From NCBI GenBank assembly GCA_964439625.1, contig CAYTPI010000001.1, positions 62,001 through 126,000 on the forward strand: DNA of 64,000 nt. The letters are read 5' to 3'. Source of the stretch: CAYTPI01 sp964439625. Lineage in GTDB: Bacteria > Chloroflexota > Anaerolineae > Aggregatilineales > UBA3940. The notes below the pieces were generated by a model, which saw only the letters and a list, made by a program, of their open reading frames with translations, made no database searches and was not told the DNA's origin. Every line of letters begins with the position of its first letter. Within the stretch, counting starts at the first letter, position 1. The translations under genes and the position numbers were made by a program. Shown piece after piece: positions 53,207-62,996 of this stretch.

Positions 53207-55330
53207 TCAGTTGGCCTTGTCGAACATACTCATAATTTCTTTCTGAAGCATGGTTCGTTCAATGGCCCCCTTTGTCAGGGTTTTATCGACTCGGGTTTCC
53301 AGAATTTTGCGCTCTTTGCGTGTTAGGTCTTTTGCCGTCAGTAAGATGACGGGCGTCTCCTGAGCAATCGAATGTTCTCGCAGGTGTTCGAGTAGCTCAA
53401 TGCCTGTCATATCAGGCAGCATTAAATCTAAGATGATTAAATCTGGTGCCATTTGTTCCAAGAACTCAATCGCTTGTTCACCAGTATGCGCTTCGTAGAC
53501 TTCACACTGCCGCTGATCTTTCAGTGTTCGCTTAAGTAAGCGTCCGTCTAGTGGGTTGTCTTCAACTAAGAGGAGCTTGAACTGTGATTGCTCAAACTCG
53601 CTAGCCGCTGGTGCTTTAGTAGGGATAGTAGTTCCTTCTGGGTGCTTATTGTTGTCGCTGCTGGGTAGCAGTCGTGGTTCATCACCTAGGGTCGTGACAA
53701 TATGATTGACAAGATCGTGCGTATTGTAGTTACCCTTGACCCATAACGACACGGTTTTGCGCTCTAAGTCATTTTGTTCCGTTTGGCTTAGAGTCTTGCC
53801 AGAGACGACAATAACGGGTATTTCAGCGGTGAGTTCATCGGCCTTGAGGGTATCTATCAAGTCAAAGCCATTGACGTTAGGCATCATTAAATCAACGATG
53901 ACCAGATCAGGCTGGCGGTATCGCACAAGGTCAAGACCTGTATCAGGGTCGTTAGCTTCAAATATGCGATACGACTTATGCCGTTGTAACAAGCGTTTAA
54001 TTAAGCGGCTGTCTTGCGGTGAGTCATCGATGACAACAATGCTGGTAATGCGTTCATCGAGGAACTCAAGCGCTGCTCCTAAGCCCTCTTCGGGAAGGAC
54101 GCCCCATTGATCCGCCAGTTCACTTTTGACGGCAATATCAACAACTTGCTGGTCACTGAGAATAAACTTCTCAACAGGCATCGTGTGCCCAGACGCGTTA
54201 ATGACAACTTTGTGCTCAGGTGCTACCAGCCCTTGTGCGACCATCTTGGCAAAACCTGCAAAGGCCACAGCAGTTGCTGGCTCAACAGAAATCCCTTCTA
54301 ACCGGGCAAGACGTCGCATCCAAGTGAACGCCTCATCATCAGAGACCGATACCATCGTGCCGCCCATTTGCTTCGTTGCTCGGTACAAATAGGTATAACC
54401 AAACCCCGGCGCGCCGGTCGACAAAACTGTAATCGCGGTTCTCGGTTCTATGGGCTCGGCTTCTTCTTGGTCTTGCTCGAATGCGCGTACCATTGGGGCG
54501 CATCCATCAACCTGAATAATGCCAAGCCGTGGCAGGCTGTCTACCATGCCAATCTGCTTGAGCTCTGTGAAGCCTTTCCACACACCGATTGGGCCTAAGC
54601 CACCGCTTACGGCCTGTATGAACCAATCCGGGGTGTGCCAGTTAAGCTGTTCAGCAATTTCAAAAGCCATGGTCTTCATGCTTTCTTTGCTCGCAATTGC
54701 CTTAGCGCCGCGTTCGTAGTGAATGCCGTGGCGTTTGGCAAAGCTGGCTGCAACCACCTTGGTCTGATCGTATGTGCCCGTCACTTTGATCACGTCAGCG
54801 CCATACAACGAGATTTCCCGCATTTTTTCACCAGGAACCTGACTGGTTAGAAATACCCACAGCTTAATTCCGGCACGGGCACAATAGGCAGCATAGGCAG
54901 TTGCGGCGTTCCCTGTCGAGGCGATCACGGCATCTTTGACCCCAGAGGCAACTAAAGCGGATACAGCAAGTGATGCTTGCCTATCTTTGAAGGAACTGGT
55001 CGGGCCGCGGCGCTCATCCTTGATGTAAATATGCTTATGGTTTAAATAGTCGCCAAGACGTGTTGCCTGAAACAGTGGTGTAGCCCCCTCTACCATGGTA
55101 ACGCGATGCACATCATTGACGGGTAGCAAATGCTTGTAACGCCAGAGACCATCGGCATTATTCCCGAGGCCATCAGGCCAAAGCTTGCTGACAGCCTCAT
55201 AGTCGTACCGGGCATCTACCCATGGTGAGCCGCACGATGTGCAGGCTACCACATCAAGTGTTGCGGGCATCATATGGTCACATGCTAGACATGCGACCTG
55301 TTTGAATGTACTGCTGACTGAAGGTGTCAA
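53207..55330 (-). CDS. Threonine-synthase-like PLP enzyme fused to two receiver domains
   Basis: A 707-residue fusion. Residues 1-425 are a fold type II PLP enzyme of the threonine synthase type: zinc-ribbon-like Cys pairs (C14/C17, C30/C33), PLP Lys115 in TSSFKDRQA, ASTGNAATA and the phosphate loop SGGLGPIGVWKG (about 242-253). Substrate could be O-phosphohomoserine, but C-terminal INASGHTMPVEKFI departs from the usual TGHGLKD block, so the reaction is not certain. Receiver 1 (about 430-550) has D435/D436, D480, K532; receiver 2 (about 583-705) has E590/D591, D635, K687. Both are complete and carry KG in place of the usual KP. TTG start. A terminator-like hairpin (55457-55492) separates it from the kinase gene. 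Confidence 0.9.
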   Translation of the reverse strand: MTPSVSSTFKQVACLACDHMMPATLDVVACTSCGSPWVDARYDYEAVSKLWPDGLGNNADGLWRYKHLLPVNDVHRVTMVEGATPLFQATRLGDYLNHKHIYIKDERRGPTSSFKDRQASLAVSALVASGVKDAVIASTGNAATAYAAYCARAGIKLWVFLTSQVPGEKMREISLYGADVIKVTGTYDQTKVVAASFAKRHGIHYERGAKAIASKESMKTMAFEIAEQLNWHTPDWFIQAVSGGLGPIGVWKGFTELKQIGMVDSLPRLGIIQVDGCAPMVRAFEQDQEEAEPIEPRTAITVLSTGAPGFGYTYLYRATKQMGGTMVSVSDDEAFTWMRRLARLEGISVEPATAVAFAGFAKMVAQGLVAPEHKVVINASGHTMPVEKFILSDQQVVDIAVKSELADQWGVLPEEGLGAALEFLDERITSIVVIDDSPQDSRLIKRLLQRHKSYRIFEANDPDTGLDLVRYRQPDLVIVDLMMPNVNGFDLIDTLKADELTAEIPVIVVSGKTLSQTEQNDLERKTVSLWVKGNYNTHDLVNHIVTTLGDEPRLLPSSDNNKHPEGTTIPTKAPAASEFEQSQFKLLLVEDNPLDGRLLKRTLKDQRQCEVYEAHTGEQAIEFLEQMAPDLIILDLMLPDMTGIELLEHLREHSIAQETPVILLTAKDLTRKERKILETRVDKTLTKGAIERTMLQKEIMSMFDKAN

Positions 55331-55380
55331 CTTGCTTACCTGAAGTTAATGGAAAACATACTTATTAGAACCTCGTCATC

Positions 55381-55410
55381 ACTGTAGCACGCGAGGCTAA
55401 GGTCACACAA
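55381..55410 (-). promoter_or_regulatory. Possible promoter of the enzyme-receiver fusion operon
   Basis: On the minus strand TTGTGT, an 18-base spacer and TACAGT lie about 50 bases before the TTG start at 55330. It supports separate transcription of the fusion gene from the upstream kinase gene. Confidence 0.3.
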
Positions 55411-55449
55411 CTGTATTGAGGGTATTGTATCTGCCCTGTAATGACTTTT

Positions 55450-55492
55450 GAACAAAGAAGCACCATCTTCAGATTGCTGCTGATGGTGCTTC
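55450..55492 (-). terminator. Terminator of the giant kinase gene
   Basis: An 11-bp stem (GAAGCACCATC with GATGGTGCTTC) followed on the minus strand by TTTGTTC, between the giant kinase (ends 55536) and the enzyme-receiver fusion. It is strong enough to limit read-through, though not proof of independent transcription. Confidence 0.7.
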
Positions 55493-55535
55493 AGTTTGGA
55501 TACTACTCGTTATTAAGGCAAACTAACCTGCTGAT

Positions 55536-58500
55536 TTAGTCGCCTGTGAATTCATCGACTTCTTCACCAGAGCGGTGCCCATTACCATTACTGCTGCTTG
55601 CGTGGCCGTTTCGGCTAACATTACCACCTATCGAGTCTTCATCCGGTAGGTCTTCACTTGTGGGTTCTAATGGCAATGACAGTATAAACACACTACCCGT
55701 ACCTGGTTCACTGCTTTCTAGCCAGACATCGCCACCATGGAGACGGGCCAACTGCCGGGTAATTGCCAACCCAAGCCCAGTGCCGCCTGCTTTGCGGGTT
55801 GCAGACCCGTCTGCCTGACGGAATTGGTCGAAGATGAAACTGTGCTGCTCATACGGGATGCCAATACCAGTATCTTGAACTTCGACATGTAACCAGCGAT
55901 TGTTGACGGTCATCACACCAACCCGGACGTAGCCTTTTTCGGTGAACTTAATGGCGTTACTGAGCAAGTTCCAAATGACCTGCCGGATGCGAACAGCATC
56001 CGCACTGACGACGGGTAGGTCTTCCTCAATTTCGATCCGCAGCTCAACGCTAGGCTTGTCCCGTAGTTGGACGCGTAACATGTCAACAATCTGTGGCAGA
56101 GTGTTGGTCAAGTCAACTTGGCTGCGATTAAGCTCCATGCGGCCTGCCTCGATCTTCGCGAGATCAAGAACGTCATTGATAATGGCGAGCAAATGGTGCC
56201 CGCTAGAGTGAATAGCCTTGATGTCGTCGAGCGCCATCTCATCGAGTTCTTCTTTCATCTCATCGATCAGCAGTTCGGAGTAGCCGATGATCGAGTTGAG
56301 CGGTGTTCTTAACTCATGGCTCATGTTCGCTAGGAACTCAGACTTCAACTGGTCGACTTCGCGCAGCTTGTCCATAGTCTTCAACTGCTCTTGATAGAGT
56401 TCTGCGTTCGAGATAGCAATGGCTAACTGGCTCGCCAGAATGGAGAGTGTCCGGATTTCGTCATTGTTGAACTGCTCGGCCCTGTCTTGCTGCACGTCGA
56501 GAACACCGACCACATCGTCACCGACTGCCAGTGGAATGGCAGCCTCTGATATTGTGTCGGGTAATAGTGGGTTCGGTAAGTGGAACGGGTCGGTGCGGAC
56601 GTCGTTCACAACGACGGGCTCCAGTGTTCTGGCGGAGCGAGCAACCAGGCTTCGGCCTGCATCCATCGGAATGCTGTGCTCGCGACGTTTCATTTCGCTG
56701 CCTGCATGGCCTAAACCCGCACGTACTGTCAGGACGCCCTGCTCACGGTTCATCAAGTAGATGTGGCAATAGTAGTAGTCAAAGGCTTGTGCAACCCGGG
56801 TGACGGTGTTGTCCAGCAACTCCTCGATATCCAGGGTGGCAGTTAACTGACGCGCCAACTCGTAAGCTGTTTCTTGCCGGCGTTCAATGCGCCGCTCTTC
56901 AGTGATGTCTCTGGAGATACCCAGAATGTAAACAACTTTGCCTGCGTTATCCATAACGGGTATTTTTCGTGTTTCTAGAACCCGCTGCTCGCCGTTGGCA
57001 AACTCAACCAAGTCGTTCGCGTTGTAGACGATCTGTCCTTTCTCCAAGACTTTTAGATCATCGGCGCGGTAGCCAGGTGTGCCACCAATTTCTCCGGTGA
57101 TGTAGGCCTCGTCCGACAAGTCCTCGTCGCGCTTGCCAATAATTTCCTCTGGTGAGAGGGCAAAGGCCTCGGTAGTCATTTTTTCATTTGCTAACACGAA
57201 GCGTAGGTCACGGTCTTTCAAGAAAATCCAGTCAACGGAGGCATCGATCACTGAGCGGATTAGGCGCTCTGACTCAGCGGTGTTGACTAAGGCATCGCGG
57301 ACGCGGTTGAGCAGCAACTGGTTACTAACGGTTATGGATGCCTGCTCAGCAACTGACCGGTAGAAGCGTTCCGTCTGTTCACTGATTGCACCGGGTTCTG
57401 TGCCCGTTAGAGAAATCCAACCGAGCCAGCGGCGGCTGCTGTCTCGCAACAGCAAGCTCATCATGCTGCGGGCGGTGCTCATCTGCGGAACGGTCTCACG
57501 CGTGATGTCATCAATGCGCTGATCTTTGTCAAGATCCGCTGCATAGAATAGGCCGTCAACTGCATTGTCTCTTAGCGACAGGAGCAGATCATGGTCGATG
57601 CCCTCCGAGGACTGAGTGACCTGAGCCTGCTTATCAGTCATAGAGTAAGCGGACATATGTTGATATGTGCTAATTGACTGACCGATGGTTATAGGTTCAT
57701 CAAATAGGTATAGGTCTAGCCGGTCAAGATGAGCAGGTGGCGTAGTGCTGACAATTGCTTGCAGCAGTTGGTCGAAGGAACCGGCTGCAGCAATGCTGCT
57801 AGAAGCCTCATACAGGCTTTCTGTCAGTCTCAGGCTTGCTTCTGTCTCACTGAACAACTCTGCGTTCGACAGCGCAACAGCAAGCTGGCTGGACACAATC
57901 TCTAGCGTGTTGATTTCCGCTTCGTCAAAAGCGAATGGCGTGTCTTGCTGAATGTCAAGGACACCCAAGACGCGTTTACCAAGCGAGATTGGTATCGCGA
58001 CTTCTGCTTGCGTTTGCGGGAGCAGCGGGTTCGGTAAATGACCAGGGTCAGTGGTGACATCATCGACCGCGATGGATTGATTGTCTCGAGCGGCGGCTGC
58101 TACAAAGCTTCGGGCGGCATTTAATGGAATGGCGTGCCCACGATTTTTGAGTTGCTGGCCTGCTTGGCCTAGACCTTCTGCTAGGAAGAGGACGTTCTCT
58201 TCTTCATCTAGAAGGTAGATATGCGCATGGTAGTAGTTGAATGTATCTGCCAATTGGCTAACCGTAATCGACAGTAGTTCTTGCGGGTCAAGCACAGTGC
58301 TCAGACTGCGGGCCAGTTCACGACCAAGCGTCTCACGCTCCGTCTGGCGGATACGGTCGGTCACGTCATATTGCAGACCGACGAAGTAAGTCAGGTCACC
58401 CTCACGGTTGACAATCGGTGAGATGTTCAACTCGTTGTAGAAGAGCGTGCCGTCTTTACGGTAGTTTCTCAACAAGACGGTTGTCTTGCGGCCTTCCTCC

Positions 58501-61500
58501 AGCGCTGACCGTAGTTCGTCAAGGGCTTCTTGGTCGCGATCATCGCTCTGAAGGAAACGACAGTTGTTGCCGACAGCCTCGTCAAAGCTGTAGCCGGTGA
58601 TGGTCGTAAAGGCCTCGTTGACGTAAGTCAGGGGCATGTCTGGCTGACGGGCATCTACAATTGAGACACCAACCAGACTACTTTCAACCGCTGCTTGCTG
58701 CAACTGGAGCTCTTCGATCAGGCGCGTGTTCTCAAGGGCCGAGCTCAACTGCGTGGTGATAATTTCGAGAAGCTGGATTTCCTCGTTGGTGAAGTAGTCT
58801 TTCTGGTCGTGCTGAACGTCAAGCACACCAATAATGCGTCCACCGGCATCCATCGGAATAGCTGCCTCTGACTTCGTGCGTGGGAGCAGAGGGTTCGGTA
58901 GGTGCCCAGGGTTTTGCCGCACGTCGTTCACAATCACTGGCTCGCCAGTACGCGCGGCTTCAGCCACAAGACTGCGTTGGGCCCCCAGCGGGATAGTGTG
59001 GCGGCGTGCCTTCATCGATGCACCCGCTTCACCGAGGCCTTCGACAACAACCAAGGCCTGATCGCCTTCATTAAGCAGATAGATATGCGCATGGTAGAAG
59101 CCGAAACCGCGGTCTAGCTGCTCAATGGTGCGTTCTAACAGGCGCTCTTGGTTGAAGATAGAACTCAATTCTTGCGCCAATTCATAGGCTGTAGTTTGGC
59201 GCACCTGCCGCAGTGCGCTTTCGGTCACATCGGAAATACTGGCGATGATGTTGTCACTATCTTGGACTTGGGAGAAACTGGCATTGAAGTAGCGTTTACC
59301 AATTGGCAAGTCGAGCGTGTAGCGCATCGACTGCACCGCACCAGTTTCACGGGTAACGTCGAGCAGTTCTTCAAACGCTTCACCAGTCTGCCCTGGTAAT
59401 ACTTGAATAGGTGTTTTGCCAATCAGGTTGGCACGCTCCTCTACCAGCAGTTCATCTGATGAGGCGTAAACCTGTAAGTGGCGGTTGTCGCAGTCGAACA
59501 CGGTGAGTATGTTTGGAATGGAACTCACGACGATGTCTAACTCAGCCAACGCCTGCTGTGCATTTTCGAGCGCCTGCTGCGCTTCAAAGGTTGTTGAAAT
59601 TTGAGTCCCTAATTGACCATAGAAACGCTGATCAGCACGGGTAAATATTTGTGGGTCGGGGAAGTTCACTGTGATAAGCCCGAGCCAACGTCCACCAATC
59701 GCCAGCGGCAAAAGAACGAGGCCGCGAACGTCAAGGAGCGTGTAGGTTGCTTTTTGATCTTCAGTCAGTCGTTCGGATGCTTTAATGTCGTCGATCAAGC
59801 GGGCCTGTGTTGGGTCTTCCAGCCAGACGTCGGCAAATGGAATTTCCGCAATTTCAAATACAGCACCCTGTGGCATTGCGATGCCTTCATCGGTAGCGGC
59901 TGAGGCTGAGACGCGCGCCGTTTCCGGTACACCATCAGCATTGAGATCAAAGGTAAACAACGAAACCGAGGCCGCACCGCGTTCAAAGCTGCGCTCTGCG
60001 ATGGCTTGCAGCACTTCGCTGCTGGTTGGCGCTTCAATAATGGTACGCGAGGTTTCAAACAGCAGTTCTGATTCGCTCAATGCCAGCGACGTTTGGCGCA
60101 GCAGACGCTGGTTGTCTAACACGTTGGCAAACTGTGGGGCCAACAAGTCAAGCATCTGATACTCGTCGTCTTGCAGCTCAACTTTGTCCGACCAGACCAA
60201 CGTTACTAGGCCAACCCAGCGCCGCCCGAGCGGTACCAGTGGCACCAGCGTCACAGCGGTGATGCCTGTCTTGATCAAGGTGTCACGCAGTTCGTCGTTC
60301 AAGCGGTCATCTGAGACGATGTCCGGTATGGACTGAATAACGTTCAAGTTACCGAAAATCAACTCCAAGAGTTGAAAATTATCTAGTTCGTACATCGTAC
60401 CGATAGGGGCATCATCGTGCACCACATCGGTGTTGTTGGTGCGGGCCGCCAGTTCAAACATGACTGGGTTGCCAGCCTCATCGTTGATCACAAGGTGAAG
60501 TGTCGCCGTGCCGGGGTTCGAATTCAGAATGGGCTCGACGAAGGTTTCCAGTAATTGCTGTGGATTATCAAGCTCGTTGAGGCGGCGACCAATCTGGTAG
60601 AGCGTCTCAACTTGGAATAGGGCTTCTTCTGTCTGGCGAAGCAGTTGTGCGCCGGTAATGGTGTACGCAATCGAGATAGCAGCGGTTTGCATCAACTCAA
60701 TTTCGGACTCTTCCCAAAGGCGTTCCTCTTCGGTTTCGTCTATACCGATGACGCCGAACAATGTATTCTCAACCATAATCGGAATGAGCAAGATAGACTG
60801 TGCGCCCATTTCATGCATCAGGTTGCGCTCGTGCTTGTGTGGTTCCGTGGTAACCGAGCTGAGAACCGTTTTGCCCTGCTGAAGTTCGTTGTACCAGTTA
60901 GGCATGGCGTCTTCGAGTACCATATTCCGTAGGCTTGGGTTTTCGCTGTACTTTGTCTTTCTTGGGGATGCCCAATCATAGAGAATTCCATCATTGCCAA
61001 GGTCATCATCCAGCGGTGTTATGTGCCGGACAAGGAAGACATGGCACGCACGAGAGACTTCGCCAAGAATACGAATGGAGTCATTCAACCCATCGATGCC
61101 GAGGTTTAACAGGTTGGTAGCAACTCGAGCTACTGCCGCTGAGAAGCGGTTCTGGCGAGCTAGGTTGTCTAGTGCGTTGCGGGTTTGTTCTTGTGCTTCT
61201 TGCAGACTCTGGAAGGTGCGCGCGTTTTGCACCGCCACAGATACCTGACCTGCCAATGTGTTCATCACCAAAATGGTTTCTGGTTTGAAGTAATCTACCC
61301 GTTCCGATTGCAAGTCAAGAACGCCAAGTACCTCGTCTTCTGCGAGTAGCGGCAGGGCTAACTCTGATCGTGTCTCGGGGAGCAGGGGGTTCGGTAAGTG
61401 TCCTACTTCCTTACTGACATCAGCAATAACGATTGCTTGCTTGCCGCGTGCAGCGCGTGCCACTAAGGAGCGCTCGGCCTGAGCAGAAATTGCATGGCCT

Positions 61501-62987
61501 TGCTGCTTCATGAAGCGGCCTGCTGTTCCTGCACCGGCTTCCATCTTGAGCATATCTGTCGATGGATCTAATAGGTAGACATGAGCATGATAGAGACCAA
61601 AGCTTTCTTTCGTTAACTCAGCGACTTGAGGCAGCACTTCTTCCAGTGACAGACTGCGGGATATCTGCTGCGAGACTTCCGCGGCAATCTCTAGATCGCG
61701 GGTGCGTTCTGCAACCCGATCTTCGAGCGTGGTAATGGTCTCTTCAAGCTGTTCTGCCATCGTATTGAAGGCATTGCCCAACTCACCGAACTCGTCTTGG
61801 CGGTTGACTTCTACTCGCGTGCCGAGGCCACCCTCACTAGAAATTCGCTGCGCACCTTCGCGAAGCTGTTCGAGTGGTTGCGTGAAGGTCAGTGTAAGCT
61901 GCCGTGCAACGACCAGCGCGAGGGCAACCACGACACCAAGGGTTGCCAACAACAGCGTAGTTGAGCGGCGTACGGGTGTTAAAATAAATTCTGTCCGTGC
62001 GAGGCCAATCACATGCCAGTTGACGAACGCCAAACTCTCAGAGTCGCTCAAGGAAATCGGTTCAATGAAGGCGGCTGCTTCGGCCCCATCTTGACTCGCA
62101 ACAATGTTGAACTGAGCATCAAAAAAGCCCATACCGAGTGCATCCGCAGAAAGCTGGTTAGCAATTAACCCAGGGACTGCGCGAAGTTGCTCGTTTGGTT
62201 CATAGGGTTGCCCGGCTTGGAATAGAATATCTCCGATGGAATTGACAAGCAGGTATTCGCCAGCCGGTGAATTAACCAGTTGCACTGTCAAACCCTCGAT
62301 GTTGTACAGGCTGTGCATGACAGCGACTGTGCCGGAGCGGTCAACTTCAATTGGCGTTGCGATTGTGACAACAGCATTGCCTGTGCGTTCATTGGTCCGG
62401 ACTTCTGGATCGATGTAAAATTGTTCGGCTTCACCCTCAATGGCTGACTGCCACCAAGCAGTATCATTATAGAGGTAAGGGACATCCCGCTCGGTTGATG
62501 CAATTAATGCACCGAACTGGTCTACAATAATCATCTCTTCATGGAACGGGACGTCGGTGGTGACATCCTGTAATCCCCTTGCGCTGTCGCCTGACAGCAC
62601 CCCCAGTCGGATCGCAGCCGTATCGTTAGTATTGTTCCAACGGGCTTCAGCCTCTGCAATGCGCTCGCTGCGAATCGTTTCATCTTCCGGATAGTTTGAT
62701 AGCCGAGCGACAATATCACGCTGAATAATTTCGCTCGCACTGAAAATGTTCATGAAATCAACTTGATCTTCAATGGCGGCTGTGATTTCCCCTGCGGCAG
62801 CACGTGTGCTTTCTTCAAGGTCGGCGTTGGCTTGCTGCACTGTGTCCGCCCGCGTGCGGAAGATCGCCAGTAAGGCGATGACAATTAGCGGAATAGTTGC
62901 AACAAGGAGGATAGATAGCAGAAGGCGTCTTCCGACGGAGCTTCTGTTTTGTGGGGCATTTTGTGATTCCGAGGGCATTGAGTCCAT
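55536..62987 (-). CDS. Giant Cache-HAMP-GAF/PAS/LOV sensor histidine kinase
   Basis: About 2483 residues. TM helix (24-46), extracytoplasmic dCache-like domain (55-340), second TM (345-365), HAMP (to 430), then a chain: GAF-A1 (460-610), two or three divergent GAFs (625-1150), PAS (1155-1270), GAF-A2 (1280-1425), LOV-type PAS (1430-1545), GAF-A3 (1550-1700), another GAF-like module (1710-1905), PAS (1915-2045), GAF-A4 (2050-2200). HisKA has SHELRTPLN (His 2227) and HATPase DTGIGIP and GTGLGLAITRQ. The four type-A GAFs share HLPNPLLP blocks. No receiver; a Ser/Gly/Asn tail ends the protein. ATG 62987 with AAGGTGG upstream is preferred over GTG 62996. Positions are numbered from 62996. Confidence 0.95.
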   Translation of the reverse strand: MDSMPSESQNAPQNRSSVGRRLLLSILLVATIPLIVIALLAIFRTRADTVQQANADLEESTRAAAGEITAAIEDQVDFMNIFSASEIIQRDIVARLSNYPEDETIRSERIAEAEARWNNTNDTAAIRLGVLSGDSARGLQDVTTDVPFHEEMIIVDQFGALIASTERDVPYLYNDTAWWQSAIEGEAEQFYIDPEVRTNERTGNAVVTIATPIEVDRSGTVAVMHSLYNIEGLTVQLVNSPAGEYLLVNSIGDILFQAGQPYEPNEQLRAVPGLIANQLSADALGMGFFDAQFNIVASQDGAEAAAFIEPISLSDSESLAFVNWHVIGLARTEFILTPVRRSTTLLLATLGVVVALALVVARQLTLTFTQPLEQLREGAQRISSEGGLGTRVEVNRQDEFGELGNAFNTMAEQLEETITTLEDRVAERTRDLEIAAEVSQQISRSLSLEEVLPQVAELTKESFGLYHAHVYLLDPSTDMLKMEAGAGTAGRFMKQQGHAISAQAERSLVARAARGKQAIVIADVSKEVGHLPNPLLPETRSELALPLLAEDEVLGVLDLQSERVDYFKPETILVMNTLAGQVSVAVQNARTFQSLQEAQEQTRNALDNLARQNRFSAAVARVATNLLNLGIDGLNDSIRILGEVSRACHVFLVRHITPLDDDLGNDGILYDWASPRKTKYSENPSLRNMVLEDAMPNWYNELQQGKTVLSSVTTEPHKHERNLMHEMGAQSILLIPIMVENTLFGVIGIDETEEERLWEESEIELMQTAAISIAYTITGAQLLRQTEEALFQVETLYQIGRRLNELDNPQQLLETFVEPILNSNPGTATLHLVINDEAGNPVMFELAARTNNTDVVHDDAPIGTMYELDNFQLLELIFGNLNVIQSIPDIVSDDRLNDELRDTLIKTGITAVTLVPLVPLGRRWVGLVTLVWSDKVELQDDEYQMLDLLAPQFANVLDNQRLLRQTSLALSESELLFETSRTIIEAPTSSEVLQAIAERSFERGAASVSLFTFDLNADGVPETARVSASAATDEGIAMPQGAVFEIAEIPFADVWLEDPTQARLIDDIKASERLTEDQKATYTLLDVRGLVLLPLAIGGRWLGLITVNFPDPQIFTRADQRFYGQLGTQISTTFEAQQALENAQQALAELDIVVSSIPNILTVFDCDNRHLQVYASSDELLVEERANLIGKTPIQVLPGQTGEAFEELLDVTRETGAVQSMRYTLDLPIGKRYFNASFSQVQDSDNIIASISDVTESALRQVRQTTAYELAQELSSIFNQERLLERTIEQLDRGFGFYHAHIYLLNEGDQALVVVEGLGEAGASMKARRHTIPLGAQRSLVAEAARTGEPVIVNDVRQNPGHLPNPLLPRTKSEAAIPMDAGGRIIGVLDVQHDQKDYFTNEEIQLLEIITTQLSSALENTRLIEELQLQQAAVESSLVGVSIVDARQPDMPLTYVNEAFTTITGYSFDEAVGNNCRFLQSDDRDQEALDELRSALEEGRKTTVLLRNYRKDGTLFYNELNISPIVNREGDLTYFVGLQYDVTDRIRQTERETLGRELARSLSTVLDPQELLSITVSQLADTFNYYHAHIYLLDEEENVLFLAEGLGQAGQQLKNRGHAIPLNAARSFVAAAARDNQSIAVDDVTTDPGHLPNPLLPQTQAEVAIPISLGKRVLGVLDIQQDTPFAFDEAEINTLEIVSSQLAVALSNAELFSETEASLRLTESLYEASSSIAAAGSFDQLLQAIVSTTPPAHLDRLDLYLFDEPITIGQSISTYQHMSAYSMTDKQAQVTQSSEGIDHDLLLSLRDNAVDGLFYAADLDKDQRIDDITRETVPQMSTARSMMSLLLRDSSRRWLGWISLTGTEPGAISEQTERFYRSVAEQASITVSNQLLLNRVRDALVNTAESERLIRSVIDASVDWIFLKDRDLRFVLANEKMTTEAFALSPEEIIGKRDEDLSDEAYITGEIGGTPGYRADDLKVLEKGQIVYNANDLVEFANGEQRVLETRKIPVMDNAGKVVYILGISRDITEERRIERRQETAYELARQLTATLDIEELLDNTVTRVAQAFDYYYCHIYLMNREQGVLTVRAGLGHAGSEMKRREHSIPMDAGRSLVARSARTLEPVVVNDVRTDPFHLPNPLLPDTISEAAIPLAVGDDVVGVLDVQQDRAEQFNNDEIRTLSILASQLAIAISNAELYQEQLKTMDKLREVDQLKSEFLANMSHELRTPLNSIIGYSELLIDEMKEELDEMALDDIKAIHSSGHHLLAIINDVLDLAKIEAGRMELNRSQVDLTNTLPQIVDMLRVQLRDKPSVELRIEIEEDLPVVSADAVRIRQVIWNLLSNAIKFTEKGYVRVGVMTVNNRWLHVEVQDTGIGIPYEQHSFIFDQFRQADGSATRKAGGTGLGLAITRQLARLHGGDVWLESSEPGTGSVFILSLPLEPTSEDLPDEDSIGGNVSRNGHASSSNGNGHRSGEEVDEFTGD
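58352..58695 (-). other. LOV photosensory domain within the giant kinase
   Basis: A PAS domain with the full LOV signature. The flavin-adduct motif GNNCRFLQ is present (Cys codon 58560-58562, about residue 1479). Flavin contacts follow: Asn in LLRNYRKDG, both Asn in FYNELNISP, and Gln in YFVGLQYDVT. All key residues of phototropin-type LOV domains are there, so FMN or FAD binding and blue-light adduct formation are expected. Confidence 0.93.
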
Positions 62988-62996
62988 GGTTGCCAC

